Of a DNA stretch of 64,000 nt, positions 21,940 to 30,501 are shown piece by piece. A program made the position numbers and the translations under genes. Every line of letters begins with the position of its first letter. Position 1 is the first letter of the stretch. Source of the stretch: Planctomycetota bacterium (lineage in GTDB: Bacteria; Planctomycetota; B15-G4; SIAN01); assembly GCA_016795285.1 (NCBI GenBank), contig JAEUIC010000016.1:1-64000 (forward strand). The letters are read 5' to 3'. Under the pieces are notes generated by a model. The model saw nothing but the letters and a program-made list of their open reading frames with translations, was not told the DNA's origin and did no database searches.

Positions 21940-22464
21940 TCAAACGGCCGACGCGTCGCCGGCCGGATCGGCCGCAGGCGCCATCGCGTCGCCACGCGGA
22001 CCGCGGCCGCGACGGCGTTCGCCGCCGCCCCCGCCACCGCCCCCGCCGCCACCACCACCGCCGCCGCCGTCGAAGCCGCCTTCGCCGCGCTGCTCTTCGC
22101 CCTCGCGGAGCGCCTCTTCGACCGCCGACGCACGCCGCCGCTCCTCGTCCTCGGACGGGATCCGGTCGAGCGCCAGCACCAGCATGCGCAGCACGAGCTC
22201 GGAGAGCTCGGCCTCGCGCTTCAGCGTGCTGATGACCAGGGGATTCGCCTCGAAGTAGGCGAGATAGAAGATGCCGTCGCGCTGCCCCTTGATCTCGTAG
22301 GCAAGCGACCGCTGCTCCCACTTGGTGAAGCGGGAGAGCTTGGCCCCGACCTTCTCGAGCAGCGCCTTCAGGTGCTCCTCGAGGTAGTCGTGGCTCTTGC
22401 GCGCCTCCTTGTTGAACACGAGGAACATCGCCTCGTAGGGGCGCATCCGGACTTCGCTGCTCAA
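21940..22464 (-). CDS. rpsF: 30S ribosomal protein S6 with glycine-rich C-terminal tail
   Basis: The S6 core (MRPYEAMFLVFNKEA, KGQRDGIFYLAYFEA, LRMLVLALDR) is followed by an unusual tail: a run of 16 or more glycines and then an Arg/Gly-rich stretch (RRRGRGPRG). Three starts are possible. I prefer TTG 22464 because GGAGGAT lies eight bases before it. ATG 22479 contains that site and has none of its own, and ATG 22446 gives the standard S6 N-terminus but lacks a good site. The poly-Gly tract resembles an SSB linker, and ssb is missing at this locus. Confidence 0.93.
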   Translation of the reverse strand: MSSEVRMRPYEAMFLVFNKEARKSHDYLEEHLKALLEKVGAKLSRFTKWEQRSLAYEIKGQRDGIFYLAYFEANPLVISTLKREAELSELVLRMLVLALDRIPSEDEERRRASAVEEALREGEEQRGEGGFDGGGGGGGGGGGGGGGGERRRGRGPRGDAMAPAADPAGDASAV

Positions 22465-22543
22465 AACACGATCCTCCATCGGGTGGCGGCGCGAGGCCGT
22501 CACATCTGCCGTACGCCGCGACGCGACCCGGCGTCGAGACTGG

Positions 22544-23218
22544 TCAGGCTCGGTGGTGGTCCCCATCGCCACGCGGCGACGGCGGCTTCTCGGGCGGCGT
22601 TCGCTCGGTTCGATGGTCCGGAGGGCGCGCGTCCGGCGCCTTCGGGGGCGTCGGGTCGCGGTTCAACCGGTTCATCAGGGTCGCGATCGCCGTCGAGTCG
22701 AGCCACGCTACCACGGCGTGCACGGCTTCGGCAATCGCTCGGTCGAGCAGCGGCCGCTCGTCAGCGCTCGGCCGCTCGAGGACCCAGTCGGCCGTCGAGG
22801 CACCGACCGGTGCGCTGCCGATGCCGATCCGCAGCCGCGGATAGCCCGCGCTGCCGAGCTGCCGCTCGATCGACTTGAGCCCGTTGTGGCCGCCGTCGCT
22901 GCCGCTCGGACGGAGCCGCAGCCGACCGGGCGGCAGGGCGAGATCGTCGCAGACGACCAGCACGTCGGCCGGAGCGGCGAGCCGCCCCGGATCGAGGCGG
23001 GCGAGCGCCTCCCCCGAGAGGTTCATGTAGGTGAGCGGGCAGACGAGGAGCGACTCGTCCGCCCCCTTCCCGAGGCGCGCCGAGAGCGCCGGACCGCGCC
23101 CTTCCTTCAGGTGGACCTTGAGGCGCGCCGCGACCTTGCGCACCACCTCGAAGCCGAGGTTGTGGCGCGTCCCGTCGTACTCGGGACCGGGGTTGCCTAG
23201 ACCGACCACGATGCGCAT
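22544..23218 (-). CDS. pth: peptidyl-tRNA hydrolase
   Basis: This 224-residue enzyme frees tRNA from prematurely released peptidyl-tRNA. Conserved blocks are VVGLGNPGPEYDGTRHNLGF (containing the catalytic His), PLTYMNLSG, VVCDDLALPPGRLRLR and GGHNGLKS. A Pro/Arg-rich tail of about 35 residues follows the normal end. I use the ATG at 23218, which gives the standard MRIVVGLGNPG N-terminus. It sits between rplY and rpsF, a common position. Confidence 0.95.
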   Translation of the reverse strand: MRIVVGLGNPGPEYDGTRHNLGFEVVRKVAARLKVHLKEGRGPALSARLGKGADESLLVCPLTYMNLSGEALARLDPGRLAAPADVLVVCDDLALPPGRLRLRPSGSDGGHNGLKSIERQLGSAGYPRLRIGIGSAPVGASTADWVLERPSADERPLLDRAIAEAVHAVVAWLDSTAIATLMNRLNRDPTPPKAPDARPPDHRTERTPPEKPPSPRGDGDHHRA

Positions 23219-23322
23219 GCGCCGCTCGCAGAGCCTCGACGCCACCGGCCGGCCGCCGCCGCAGGACGCGACGGACGACCGGCCGGTGGTTCACGACCGC
23301 GCGGGAAGGCCCGCGGGATCGA

Positions 23323-24012
23323 TCACTTCTTCTCGGGCTTCTTCGCGTCCTTCGCGTCCTTCGCCGGCGCCGCGTCGGCATCGCCCTCGGCCGTCGGAGC
23401 CTTCTTGATGAGCTCCGGCTCGGTCGCCGCCGCCGCATCGGCCGCCGCCGCCGCCGGGGCCGCGACTTCCTTCTTCTCGACGATCGACAGGACGAGCGCG
23501 TCCTGGTCCTCGACCGCCTCGACGCCGGCGGGCAGGACGATGTCCTTCACGTGGATCGTGCCGTGCAGATCGAGGTTGCGCACGTCGATCTCGAGCGCGT
23601 CCGGGATCTCGAGCGGGAGGCAGCGCACCTTCACCTCGTCGAGCTGGACGAGCAGGATGCCGCCGGCGATCTCGCCCTTCGCGGGGCCCTTCACCTTCAC
23701 GATGACGTCGATCTCGATCTTCTCGTTCATGTTGACGCGCTGGAAGTCGATGTGCAGCGGCGCCTGCGAGAGCGTGTCCCACGCGACCTCGTGGACGACC
23801 GCCGCCTCGACCTTGCCGTCGAGCTGCAGCATCACGATGCGGGCGTGCGCCTTGCGGGCCGCCTCGAAGTCCTTGTAGGCGACGTGCAGCGCGAGCGACT
23901 CCGTCCCCTTGCCGCAGAGCACGGCCGGGACGCGGCCGTCGTTGCGCAAGCCCCGGCTGCCGCGGCTGCCGACGCGCTCGCGCCGATCGGCCTTCATCTC
24001 GAACGTCTTCAT
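23323..24012 (-). CDS. rplY: 50S ribosomal protein L25/Ctc family
   Basis: This 229-residue protein is the long Ctc form of L25, which binds 5S rRNA. The N-terminal L25 domain shows GSRGLRNDGRVPAVLCGKG, followed by the TL5-type beta domain (VKVRCLPLEIPDALEIDV). The C-terminus is an Ala/Lys/Glu-rich low-complexity tail of about 50 residues. It lies between prs and pth, as in many bacteria. Confidence 0.94.
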   Translation of the reverse strand: MKTFEMKADRRERVGSRGSRGLRNDGRVPAVLCGKGTESLALHVAYKDFEAARKAHARIVMLQLDGKVEAAVVHEVAWDTLSQAPLHIDFQRVNMNEKIEIDVIVKVKGPAKGEIAGGILLVQLDEVKVRCLPLEIPDALEIDVRNLDLHGTIHVKDIVLPAGVEAVEDQDALVLSIVEKKEVAAPAAAAADAAAATEPELIKKAPTAEGDADAAPAKDAKDAKKPEKK

Positions 24013-24091
24013 GCTTTCGCTCCGTTGCGCGGCGCAGCGCGCCGCGTGGCCCCGTCGAGCGGGGACACCGTGAATGGACTTCGCTGGTGGA

Positions 24092-25036
24092 TCAGACCTT
24101 GTCGAACAGCGCGCTCACCGACTCGCTCTGATGGATCGCCTTGATCGCTCGCGCGAGCAGCGGCGCCACCGAGCGGTACTGGAACCGCTCGGGCAGCGGC
24201 TCGTGCACCGGGACCGTGTCGGTGACCACGATCCCGTCCGCCCCGCAGTGCGCGAGCTTGTGGACGGCGTCGCCGCAGAATACCGCGTGGGTCGCGCCCA
24301 CGTACACGGTGCGCGCGCCGTGCTCCCGGACGATGCGGACCGCCTGCACCATCGAGCCGCCCGTGGCGATCATGTCGTCGATGATCAGCGCGTCCTTGCC
24401 GTTCACCTCGCCGATGATGTGCTCCCAGTCGACCTTGTCGGCGGAGATGCGCCGCTTGTCGACGATGGCGACCTGGGCGCCGAGCGACTCGGCGTAGGCG
24501 CGCGCCCGCTTCAGCCCGCCCATGTCGGGGGCGACGATGATCGGGTCCTTCGGGCCGAGGCTCTGGAAGTACTCGATCAGCACCGGCTTGGCGTAGAGGT
24601 GGTCGACCGGGATGTCGAAGAAGCCCTGGATCTGGGCGGCGTGCAGGTCGATGGTCAGCACGCGATCGGCGCCGGCGGTGCTGATCATGTTGGCGATCAG
24701 CTTGGCCGAGATCGGCACGCGCCCCTCGTCCTTGCGGTCCTTGCGCGCGTAGCCGAAGTACGGGATCACCGCCGTCATGCGGCCCGCGCTCGCCCGCTTG
24801 CAGGTGTCGAGCAGCAGCAGCAGCTCGACGAGGTGGTCGTTCACCGGCGGACTGGTCGGCTGGACGATGAAGACGTCCGAGCCGCGCAGGTCGTCGTAGA
24901 TCTTGACGTCGATCTCCCCGTCGGGGAACCGACCGACGGTCAGCTTGCAGAGATCGATGCCGATCGACTCGGCGATCGCTCGTGCCAGGTGCGGATGGGC
25001 GTTGCCCGAAAGCACCGCGATCTTGTCGCGCGTCAC
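24092..25036 (-). CDS. prs: ribose-phosphate pyrophosphokinase
   Basis: This 314-residue enzyme makes PRPP from ribose 5-phosphate and ATP for nucleotide, His and Trp synthesis. Motifs include LSGNAHPHLARAIAESIGI, GRFPDGEIDVKI, YARKDRKDEGR and the PRPP loop IDDMIATGGSM. The GTG at 25036 overlaps the glmU stop codon by four bases and is preceded by AGGAGGGG. The glmU-prs-rplY-pth order is classical. Confidence 0.96.
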   Translation of the reverse strand: MTRDKIAVLSGNAHPHLARAIAESIGIDLCKLTVGRFPDGEIDVKIYDDLRGSDVFIVQPTSPPVNDHLVELLLLLDTCKRASAGRMTAVIPYFGYARKDRKDEGRVPISAKLIANMISTAGADRVLTIDLHAAQIQGFFDIPVDHLYAKPVLIEYFQSLGPKDPIIVAPDMGGLKRARAYAESLGAQVAIVDKRRISADKVDWEHIIGEVNGKDALIIDDMIATGGSMVQAVRIVREHGARTVYVGATHAVFCGDAVHKLAHCGADGIVVTDTVPVHEPLPERFQYRSVAPLLARAIKAIHQSESVSALFDKV

Positions 25037-26400
25037 TTGCCCCCTCCTTGCGATGGCTTGGTCGATGGGTCGCTTCGCGACGGCGCGTCGCCGCCTCCGC
25101 CGCGCGTGCCGACCTCGCGAGCCGGCACGCCCACCCAGGTCGAACCGGGCGGCAGCTGCCCGCCGCGTCGCACGACGGCGCCGGCGCCGGTGGTGGCACC
25201 GTCGCCGACCTCGACCGGAGCGATCAGCACGGTGCCGCTGCCGATGAACGCCTTCGCGCCGATCGCCGTGCGGTGCTTCGCCTTGCCGTCGTAGTTGGCG
25301 GTGATCGTCCCGGCGCCGATGTTGGTCCCGGCGCCGATGGTCGCATCGCCGAGGTAGGTGAGGTGCTTCGCCTTCACGTGCGGTCCGAGCCGGCTCGCCT
25401 TCACCTCGACGAAGTTCCCGACCTCCGCGGCGTCCTCGAGCACCGCGCCGGCGCGCAGGTGCGAGAACGGGCCGACCTCGCAACCGGCGCCGATCGCGAC
25501 GCCCGCGCGGATCACGGTGAACGGCAGGATGCGGGTGCGCGGACCGATGGTCACCTCGTGGTCGATGAAGACCGACTCGGGATCCTCGATCTCGACCCCC
25601 GCCGCCTGGTGGCGAGCGAGGATGCGGCGACGCATGCGGCGCCGGCACTCGAGCAGGTCGGCCGGCGTATTGAAGCCGAGCGCCTCCTCGGCGTCCGCGA
25701 GCGGTTGCAACGCCACCTGCTGTCCCGCCTCGCGCAGCAGGCGGTACGCGTCGGTCAGGTAGTACTCGCCCTGCGCGTTGTCGGTCTTCACGCTCCGCAG
25801 CGCGCCGAACAGCTCCTTCGCGCGGAAGATCGCGAGGCCGCAGTGGACCTCGCGCAACCCCTTCACCGCGTGGTCGGCGTCCTTCTCCTCGACGACGCGA
25901 TCGAAGCTGCCGTCCTCGGCGCGCACCACGCGGCCGTAGCCGGTCGGATCGTCGAGCCGCGCCGGCGCCATCGTGCAGGCGTGGCCGGCCGCCACGTGCG
26001 CCGCGCGCAGCGAGCGCAGCGTCTCGGCCCGCACCAGCGGACTGTCGCCGAACAGGACGAGCACGTCGCCATCGAATCCGGCGAGCGCCGGCGCTGCCGC
26101 CAAGACGGCGTGGCCGGTGCCCTTCGGGGTGACTTGGTCGACCCACTCGACTGCCGGGAAGCGGCGCAGGTAGTCGGCCACCTGCTCCTTGCGGTAGCAG
26201 GCCACCACGATCGTCCGGACCGGAGCCAGTGCGAGAGCGGCCTCGACCACGTAGCCGAGCGCCGGCGTGCCGCACAGCGCCGCGAGGACCTTGGGGGAGT
26301 CGCTGCCGAGCCGCTTGCCCTGGCCGCCCGCCAAGATGACTACGGCCAGCGCGCGCGCTGCAGCCGAGTCCCCATCCGATGGCGTCGCAGCCGCAGCGAT
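25033..26400 (-). CDS. glmU: bifunctional GlmU (N-acetylglucosamine-1-P uridylyltransferase / acetyltransferase)
   Basis: The protein makes UDP-GlcNAc for peptidoglycan and LPS. The N-terminal nucleotidyltransferase has LAGGQGKRLGSDSPKVL, and the C-terminal left-handed helix has the acetyltransferase motif ANYDGKAKHRTAIG. The first ATG/GTG/TTG is a TTG at 26334, which would start inside the nucleotide-binding loop and delete the first beta strand (LAVVIL). The frame stays open upstream to a stop at 26434-26436. An ATC at 26400 has GGAG seven bases before it, and a CTG at 26349 is the other option. I give the longer form, but the start is uncertain and a sequence error is possible. Confidence 0.9.
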   Translation of the reverse strand: MAAAATPSDGDSAAARALAVVILAGGQGKRLGSDSPKVLAALCGTPALGYVVEAALALAPVRTIVVACYRKEQVADYLRRFPAVEWVDQVTPKGTGHAVLAAAPALAGFDGDVLVLFGDSPLVRAETLRSLRAAHVAAGHACTMAPARLDDPTGYGRVVRAEDGSFDRVVEEKDADHAVKGLREVHCGLAIFRAKELFGALRSVKTDNAQGEYYLTDAYRLLREAGQQVALQPLADAEEALGFNTPADLLECRRRMRRRILARHQAAGVEIEDPESVFIDHEVTIGPRTRILPFTVIRAGVAIGAGCEVGPFSHLRAGAVLEDAAEVGNFVEVKASRLGPHVKAKHLTYLGDATIGAGTNIGAGTITANYDGKAKHRTAIGAKAFIGSGTVLIAPVEVGDGATTGAGAVVRRGGQLPPGSTWVGVPAREVGTRGGGGDAPSRSDPSTKPSQGGGK

Positions 26401-26634
26401 GACCGGTCTCCGCCGAACGAAGGGACGGCCGCATCAGGGTGCGCCGTGACCCGGGAAAAAAGGCGAAGGTTCTTAACCGGCACGCTCCGCGCCGTCAATC
26501 GAGCCGGCCGCCGCACGCTCGGCGGACCGCGCCGCCCCGGGAGCGCGCCGCCGCCCCCGATCTCGCACCCGGCCGCCGTGGCCGCGGCGTCTTGCGGAAG
26601 CTCCGCCCCGGCGTCGCCGCGGTCGCACCGCGGT

Positions 26635-26709
26635 TGGTTCCCCGATCAGGATTCGAACCTGGACTGAGGGATTCAAAGTCCCGCGTGCTACCGATTACAC
26701 CATCGGGGA
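26635..26709 (-). tRNA. tRNA-Gln (anticodon TTG)
   Basis: Acceptor TCCCCGA pairs with TCGGGGA, the anticodon loop is CTTTGAA (anticodon TTG), and the T-arm has GGTTCGAATCC. The 3' CCA is encoded. It lies 234 bases upstream of the glmU start on the same strand. That spacer shows no gene. Confidence 0.95.
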
Positions 26710-26773
26710 GACGGACCATCGAAGCGGCGCATCATGGCACCGCGATGCGCGCTCGACAACGCGCCGGCAACTC

Positions 26774-28027
26774 TCAGCGTGCGCGGAGCTGTCGCCGCAG
26801 CAGATCGAGGGCGCCGATCACGGAGAACTGCTGGACCGAATCGCGATCGCCGGGGAAGTGCTTGCGCACGGCGACCGAGCCGGCCGGACCGGCGACCGCG
26901 AGGTAGACCACGCCGACCGGCTCCGCCGCGCTCCCGCCGCTCGGACCAGCGATCCCCGTCGTCGCGACGCCCCACGTCGCGCCCGCCCGCTCGCGGATCC
27001 CCTCGGCCATCGCGCGCGCGACCGCCTCGCTCACCACGCCGGACTGCTCGAGGAGCGGGCGCGGGACGCCGAGCGCCCGCTCCTTCGCCGCCGCCGAGTA
27101 GGTCACCGCCGCTTCGAGGAAGACGTCGGACGCCCCCGCGATCGCCGTCAGCGCCGCCGCGATCCGCCCGCCGCTGCACGACTCAGCCACCGCCACCGTG
27201 GCTCGCCGCGCCCGCAATTCGTCGAGCAGCACCTCGGCGAGCGACCGCTCCCCCACGGCGAAGAGGTGCTCGCCGAGCGCCTCCTCCATCCCGCTCACGC
27301 AAGCCGCGAGGCGCGCCCGCCCCGCCGCGTCATCGCGATCCGCGGCGCAGATGGTGACGACGCCGAAACGGACCGTGTCGGAGACGCGCGGCGGGCCGTC
27401 GGCGGCCATCCAGCGCGCGATCCGTTCGCCCACCACCGACTCGGGCAGCCCCACCACCTGCAGCACCACCTCGCGGAACGGCGGTTCGGCGAGCCGCTCG
27501 CCGAGCCACGGCAGCACGCTCTGCTCGAACATCGCGCGCAGCTCGCCGGGGACGCCGGGCAGCGCGAAGACCTTGGCGCCCGCGAGCTCGAGCGCGATGC
27601 CCGGCGCCGATCCACGCGGGTTCGGGACCGCGTCGGCGCCCGCCGGCAGCAGGAGCTGCCGCTCGTTGCTCGGCGAAGGCGTGCGGCCGAATCGCGCGAA
27701 GTAGGCGGCGAGCTGCGCACGCGCCTCGTCGTGCGCTCGCAACGGCACGGCGGCGGCGTCGGCGAGCGCATCGCGCGTCCGGTCGTCGGGCGTCGGCCCG
27801 AGCCCGCCGCCGATCAAGAGCAGGTCGGCGCGCGCCGCGAGTTCGCGGACGGCGGCAGCGATCACCGGCTGCTGGTCGCCGACGACGCGCACCTCGACCA
27901 GTTCGATGCCGAGCCGTCGCAGGTGGCGGGCGATCCACGCCGAGTTGGTGTCGACGATGGCGCCACGCACCAGCTCCTCGCCGGTCGCCAACAACGCTGC
28001 GGTGCGAATCGACCGGGTCGCGCTCAC
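26774..28027 (-). CDS. cinA: CinA-family protein (MoCF-like domain + nicotinamide-nucleotide amidase)
   Basis: This 417-residue protein has the two CinA domains. Residues 1 to about 250 are the molybdopterin-binding-like COG1058 part (ATGEELVRGAIVDTNSAW, GGGLGPTPDDRTRDA, LPGVPGELRAM). The rest is the amidase that recycles nicotinamide nucleotides (VAESCSGGRIAAALT, GVATTGIAGPSGGS). The GTG at 28027 overlaps the tatC stop codon by four bases. It lies downstream of tatC and the BRCT-domain protein in one tight operon. Confidence 0.94.
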   Translation of the reverse strand: MSATRSIRTAALLATGEELVRGAIVDTNSAWIARHLRRLGIELVEVRVVGDQQPVIAAAVRELAARADLLLIGGGLGPTPDDRTRDALADAAAVPLRAHDEARAQLAAYFARFGRTPSPSNERQLLLPAGADAVPNPRGSAPGIALELAGAKVFALPGVPGELRAMFEQSVLPWLGERLAEPPFREVVLQVVGLPESVVGERIARWMAADGPPRVSDTVRFGVVTICAADRDDAAGRARLAACVSGMEEALGEHLFAVGERSLAEVLLDELRARRATVAVAESCSGGRIAAALTAIAGASDVFLEAAVTYSAAAKERALGVPRPLLEQSGVVSEAVARAMAEGIRERAGATWGVATTGIAGPSGGSAAEPVGVVYLAVAGPAGSVAVRKHFPGDRDSVQQFSVIGALDLLRRQLRAR

Positions 28028-28959
28028 GCGACCGGACTCGCCGAGCGGCGCGCTCGCGCGCGCGCGGCGCTCTTCGCCAGGAGGACGCCGATCTCGAAGA
28101 GGATCAGCATCGGGCCCGCCACCAGCAGCTGCGACACGTAGTCGGGCGGCGTGATGACCGCCGCGATGATGAAGATCGCCAGCACGCAGTGGCGCCGCTT
28201 GCCCTTGTAGAAGTCGGGGCCGACCAGACCGGTATGGGCCAGCACCGCCATCACGAGCGGGATCTGGAAGACGAGCCCCATGACGAGCAGCAGCAGGAAG
28301 AGCAGGCCGAGGTAGGAGCCGATCGCGACCTGCGGGCTGACGAACTGCGCATCGCCGTAGCCGACCAGGAAGGTCACCGAGAGTTCGGCCAGCACGAAGT
28401 AGCCAAACGCGAGGCCGATGAAGAAGAGCCCGATCGAAAAGGGGAGCACCCGCCCGACCAGCCGCTTCTCGTGCGAGTAGAGCCCCTCCGCGACGAACCG
28501 CCACAGCTCCCACAGCAGCACCGGCGCCGCGACGATCAACGCCGCGAGCAGGCACTCGAGCATGTAGGCGCTGAAGGTCTCGAGCGAGCCGATCGCCTGG
28601 AGCTTCGACAACGCCGGCGGCGGCTCGCGCCACTCGTTCTGCTGCAGCTGCGTCAGCTCCGCGCGCTGCGCCTCGGTGAGCGTGGTGCTCTCAGCGACCC
28701 GCGCGACGAGGAAGTCGATCAACCGCTGCTGCGGGTGCTCGGGCGGCGGTCGCGCCTGCCAGTCCTGCGCCCACTTCGCGTTCAACGAGGCACGCGCGCG
28801 CTCGTAGGGGCGCGTGAAGAACTCCATGAGGGAATCCTGAAACGCGAACGCGGCGGCAAATGCCACCGCGAACGCGAGGATTCCCCTCATGAGACGCCGA
28901 CGGAGCTCTTCGAGGTGCTCCCCGAACGTCATCCGGACATCGTCAGGAGCGGCGGTCAC
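28024..28959 (-). CDS. tatC: Sec-independent translocase subunit TatC
   Basis: This 311-residue inner-membrane protein forms the twin-arginine signal receptor of the Tat export system. The conserved start TFGEHLEELRRRL and later transmembrane motifs (FQIPLVMAVLAHTG, AVITPPDYVSQLLVA) are clear. It is longer than E. coli TatC because the first periplasmic loop is expanded, roughly residues 55-120, with charged and Gln-rich sequence. GTG start at 28959 overlaps the upstream stop codon. No tatA or tatB is in the window. Confidence 0.95.
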   Translation of the reverse strand: MTAAPDDVRMTFGEHLEELRRRLMRGILAFAVAFAAAFAFQDSLMEFFTRPYERARASLNAKWAQDWQARPPPEHPQQRLIDFLVARVAESTTLTEAQRAELTQLQQNEWREPPPALSKLQAIGSLETFSAYMLECLLAALIVAAPVLLWELWRFVAEGLYSHEKRLVGRVLPFSIGLFFIGLAFGYFVLAELSVTFLVGYGDAQFVSPQVAIGSYLGLLFLLLLVMGLVFQIPLVMAVLAHTGLVGPDFYKGKRRHCVLAIFIIAAVITPPDYVSQLLVAGPMLILFEIGVLLAKSAARARARRSASPVA

Positions 28960-30230
28960 TCGTACTTGAGGAACTCGAGGATCTCGCGGACCGGGAGCAC
29001 CTGCACGCGATAGAGCTGCGCCAGCTGCATCTCCGCCGACTCGGAGCCGCCGGCGTCGCCGCCTTCCGACTCCTCACCCTCGGCCGCCTCTTCGCCTTCC
29101 GCCGCCGCCTTCTCCTGATCGCCCATGACCAGGAAGTCGGTCGTCGGACCGACGCTGTCGGCCACCTTGGCGCCGAGCGCGCGCAGCCGGTCGGCGACCA
29201 TCGCCCGCGAATAACCGGTCGGGAAGCGGCCGGTCAGCACGAACTCGCGCGGCATCTCCGGGTCGTAGTTCGGCGCCGAGATCTTGTCGCCACGCGCGAT
29301 CGGATCGAAGCGGTCCTTCAGGTCGACCACGGTGCACTCGGCCATCGCGTCCTGCACCGAGGAGACCTCGACCATCCCCTTCTCGCGCATCGCGCCGTTC
29401 TTGCCGTAGGTGAAGACCTTGAAGCGGGTGCCGCGGCGCAGCAGCTGCTTCGCGCCGAGGTCGATGTAGCAAGTGTTCGCCGTGCTCACCGCCACGACCG
29501 AGCCGTCCGGCTCCTCCGGCAGGCGGATCACCTCGAGCTTCTTCGACATCTCGGCGATGCGGCCGTCGCGCTTGCGAACCTCGTCGCCGAGCGCTGCGAC
29601 CTGCTTCTCGAGCTCTTCCTTCTCGGCCCGCGCCCGCGCCTCGGCGCTGTTCAGGCGGCCGTTCAGCTCTTCGATGCGGGTCTTGTCGGCCGACTCCTGC
29701 GCCGCGTTGCGGTCGCGCTCGTCGGAGAGGTTCTTGGCGACCGCGGCGGTCGCTTCATCCTTCTGCCGCGACACGTCGCGGAGGTTCTGCTCGGTCGAGG
29801 CGCGCGACGCCTCGGCGGCAGCCTGCAGCTGCTTCGCCTCGGAGAGTTCGCGGGTGAGCGCCGTCACCTGCGCCTCGAGCCGCTCGACGATGCGAGCGAG
29901 GTTCGAGGCATCCTTGCCGATGAAGCCCGAGTAGTTCTCCTGGAGCGCGGTCACGCGCCCCTTGATCTCGTCGGGCCGCGTCTCGGAGTTCGGATCGCTC
30001 TCGTCCCGGAAGCCGACCAGCTCGGCGAGGGCGCGCACCTTGAGCGCGGCGTCCTCGTACTTCCTGGTCGCCGAAGCCTCGGCGTCCTGCGCGACCTTGA
30101 CCTTCTTCTCGTTCTCCGCCTTCTCCGAGGCGAGGACGTAGATCCCGGCGCCGGCGAAGAGCACGAGCGCAAGCAGGACGATGACCCAGACGACGCCAAC
30201 GGAAGCGGCCCCGCGGTTTCGGCGGTTCAT
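28956..30230 (-). CDS. membrane-anchored coiled-coil protein with C-terminal BRCT domain
   Basis: This 424-residue protein has one N-terminal membrane helix (about 11-33), then a long charged coiled coil (about 36-240). A beta-rich segment follows (about 245-325, with VAVSTANTCYIDLGAKQLLRRG), reminiscent of FlgT C-terminal-type domains. The last ~100 residues read as a BRCT domain: REFVLTGRFPTGYSRAMVADRL, LGAKVADSVGPTTDFLVMGD, then an acidic insertion and the closing helix VLPVREILEFLKY. BRCT domains are known in NAD-dependent DNA ligase and other DNA-linked proteins. The membrane helix would place it either at the membrane facing the nucleoid or outside the cytoplasm. Function unknown. It is translationally coupled to tatC. 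Confidence 0.83.
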   Translation of the reverse strand: MNRRNRGAASVGVVWVIVLLALVLFAGAGIYVLASEKAENEKKVKVAQDAEASATRKYEDAALKVRALAELVGFRDESDPNSETRPDEIKGRVTALQENYSGFIGKDASNLARIVERLEAQVTALTRELSEAKQLQAAAEASRASTEQNLRDVSRQKDEATAAVAKNLSDERDRNAAQESADKTRIEELNGRLNSAEARARAEKEELEKQVAALGDEVRKRDGRIAEMSKKLEVIRLPEEPDGSVVAVSTANTCYIDLGAKQLLRRGTRFKVFTYGKNGAMREKGMVEVSSVQDAMAECTVVDLKDRFDPIARGDKISAPNYDPEMPREFVLTGRFPTGYSRAMVADRLRALGAKVADSVGPTTDFLVMGDQEKAAAEGEEAAEGEESEGGDAGGSESAEMQLAQLYRVQVLPVREILEFLKYE

Positions 30231-30501
30231 TCAGAAGCTCCAGGCGGTTCAGGACGCAAGCTTGGATGTCGATGGGACGACTGCCCGCGAAGGCAGGTCT
30301 CGGAGCGCGCTCTAGGTGACCACCTGCCGCGCGGCAACGCCGCAGCCGCCGATGACCCGCCCGGTTTCCCGCTCCCGCCCCTCGTCGTGGCGCCCGACGA
30401 TCGCACGCAAACCATTACCGCTCCGTAGGATCGGAGGGCCGCCGCGAAAGGGCGGGATTAAACGGCCGCTGTTCGGGGGTGTCAAGCAGGGAGAGCCGCG
30501 A

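Noticed and set aside
21960..22120. CCG/CCA tract read as a polyproline gene on the plus strand
   Set aside because: It is the complement of the glycine-rich tail of ribosomal protein S6. The plus-strand frames have no ribosome site or homology.
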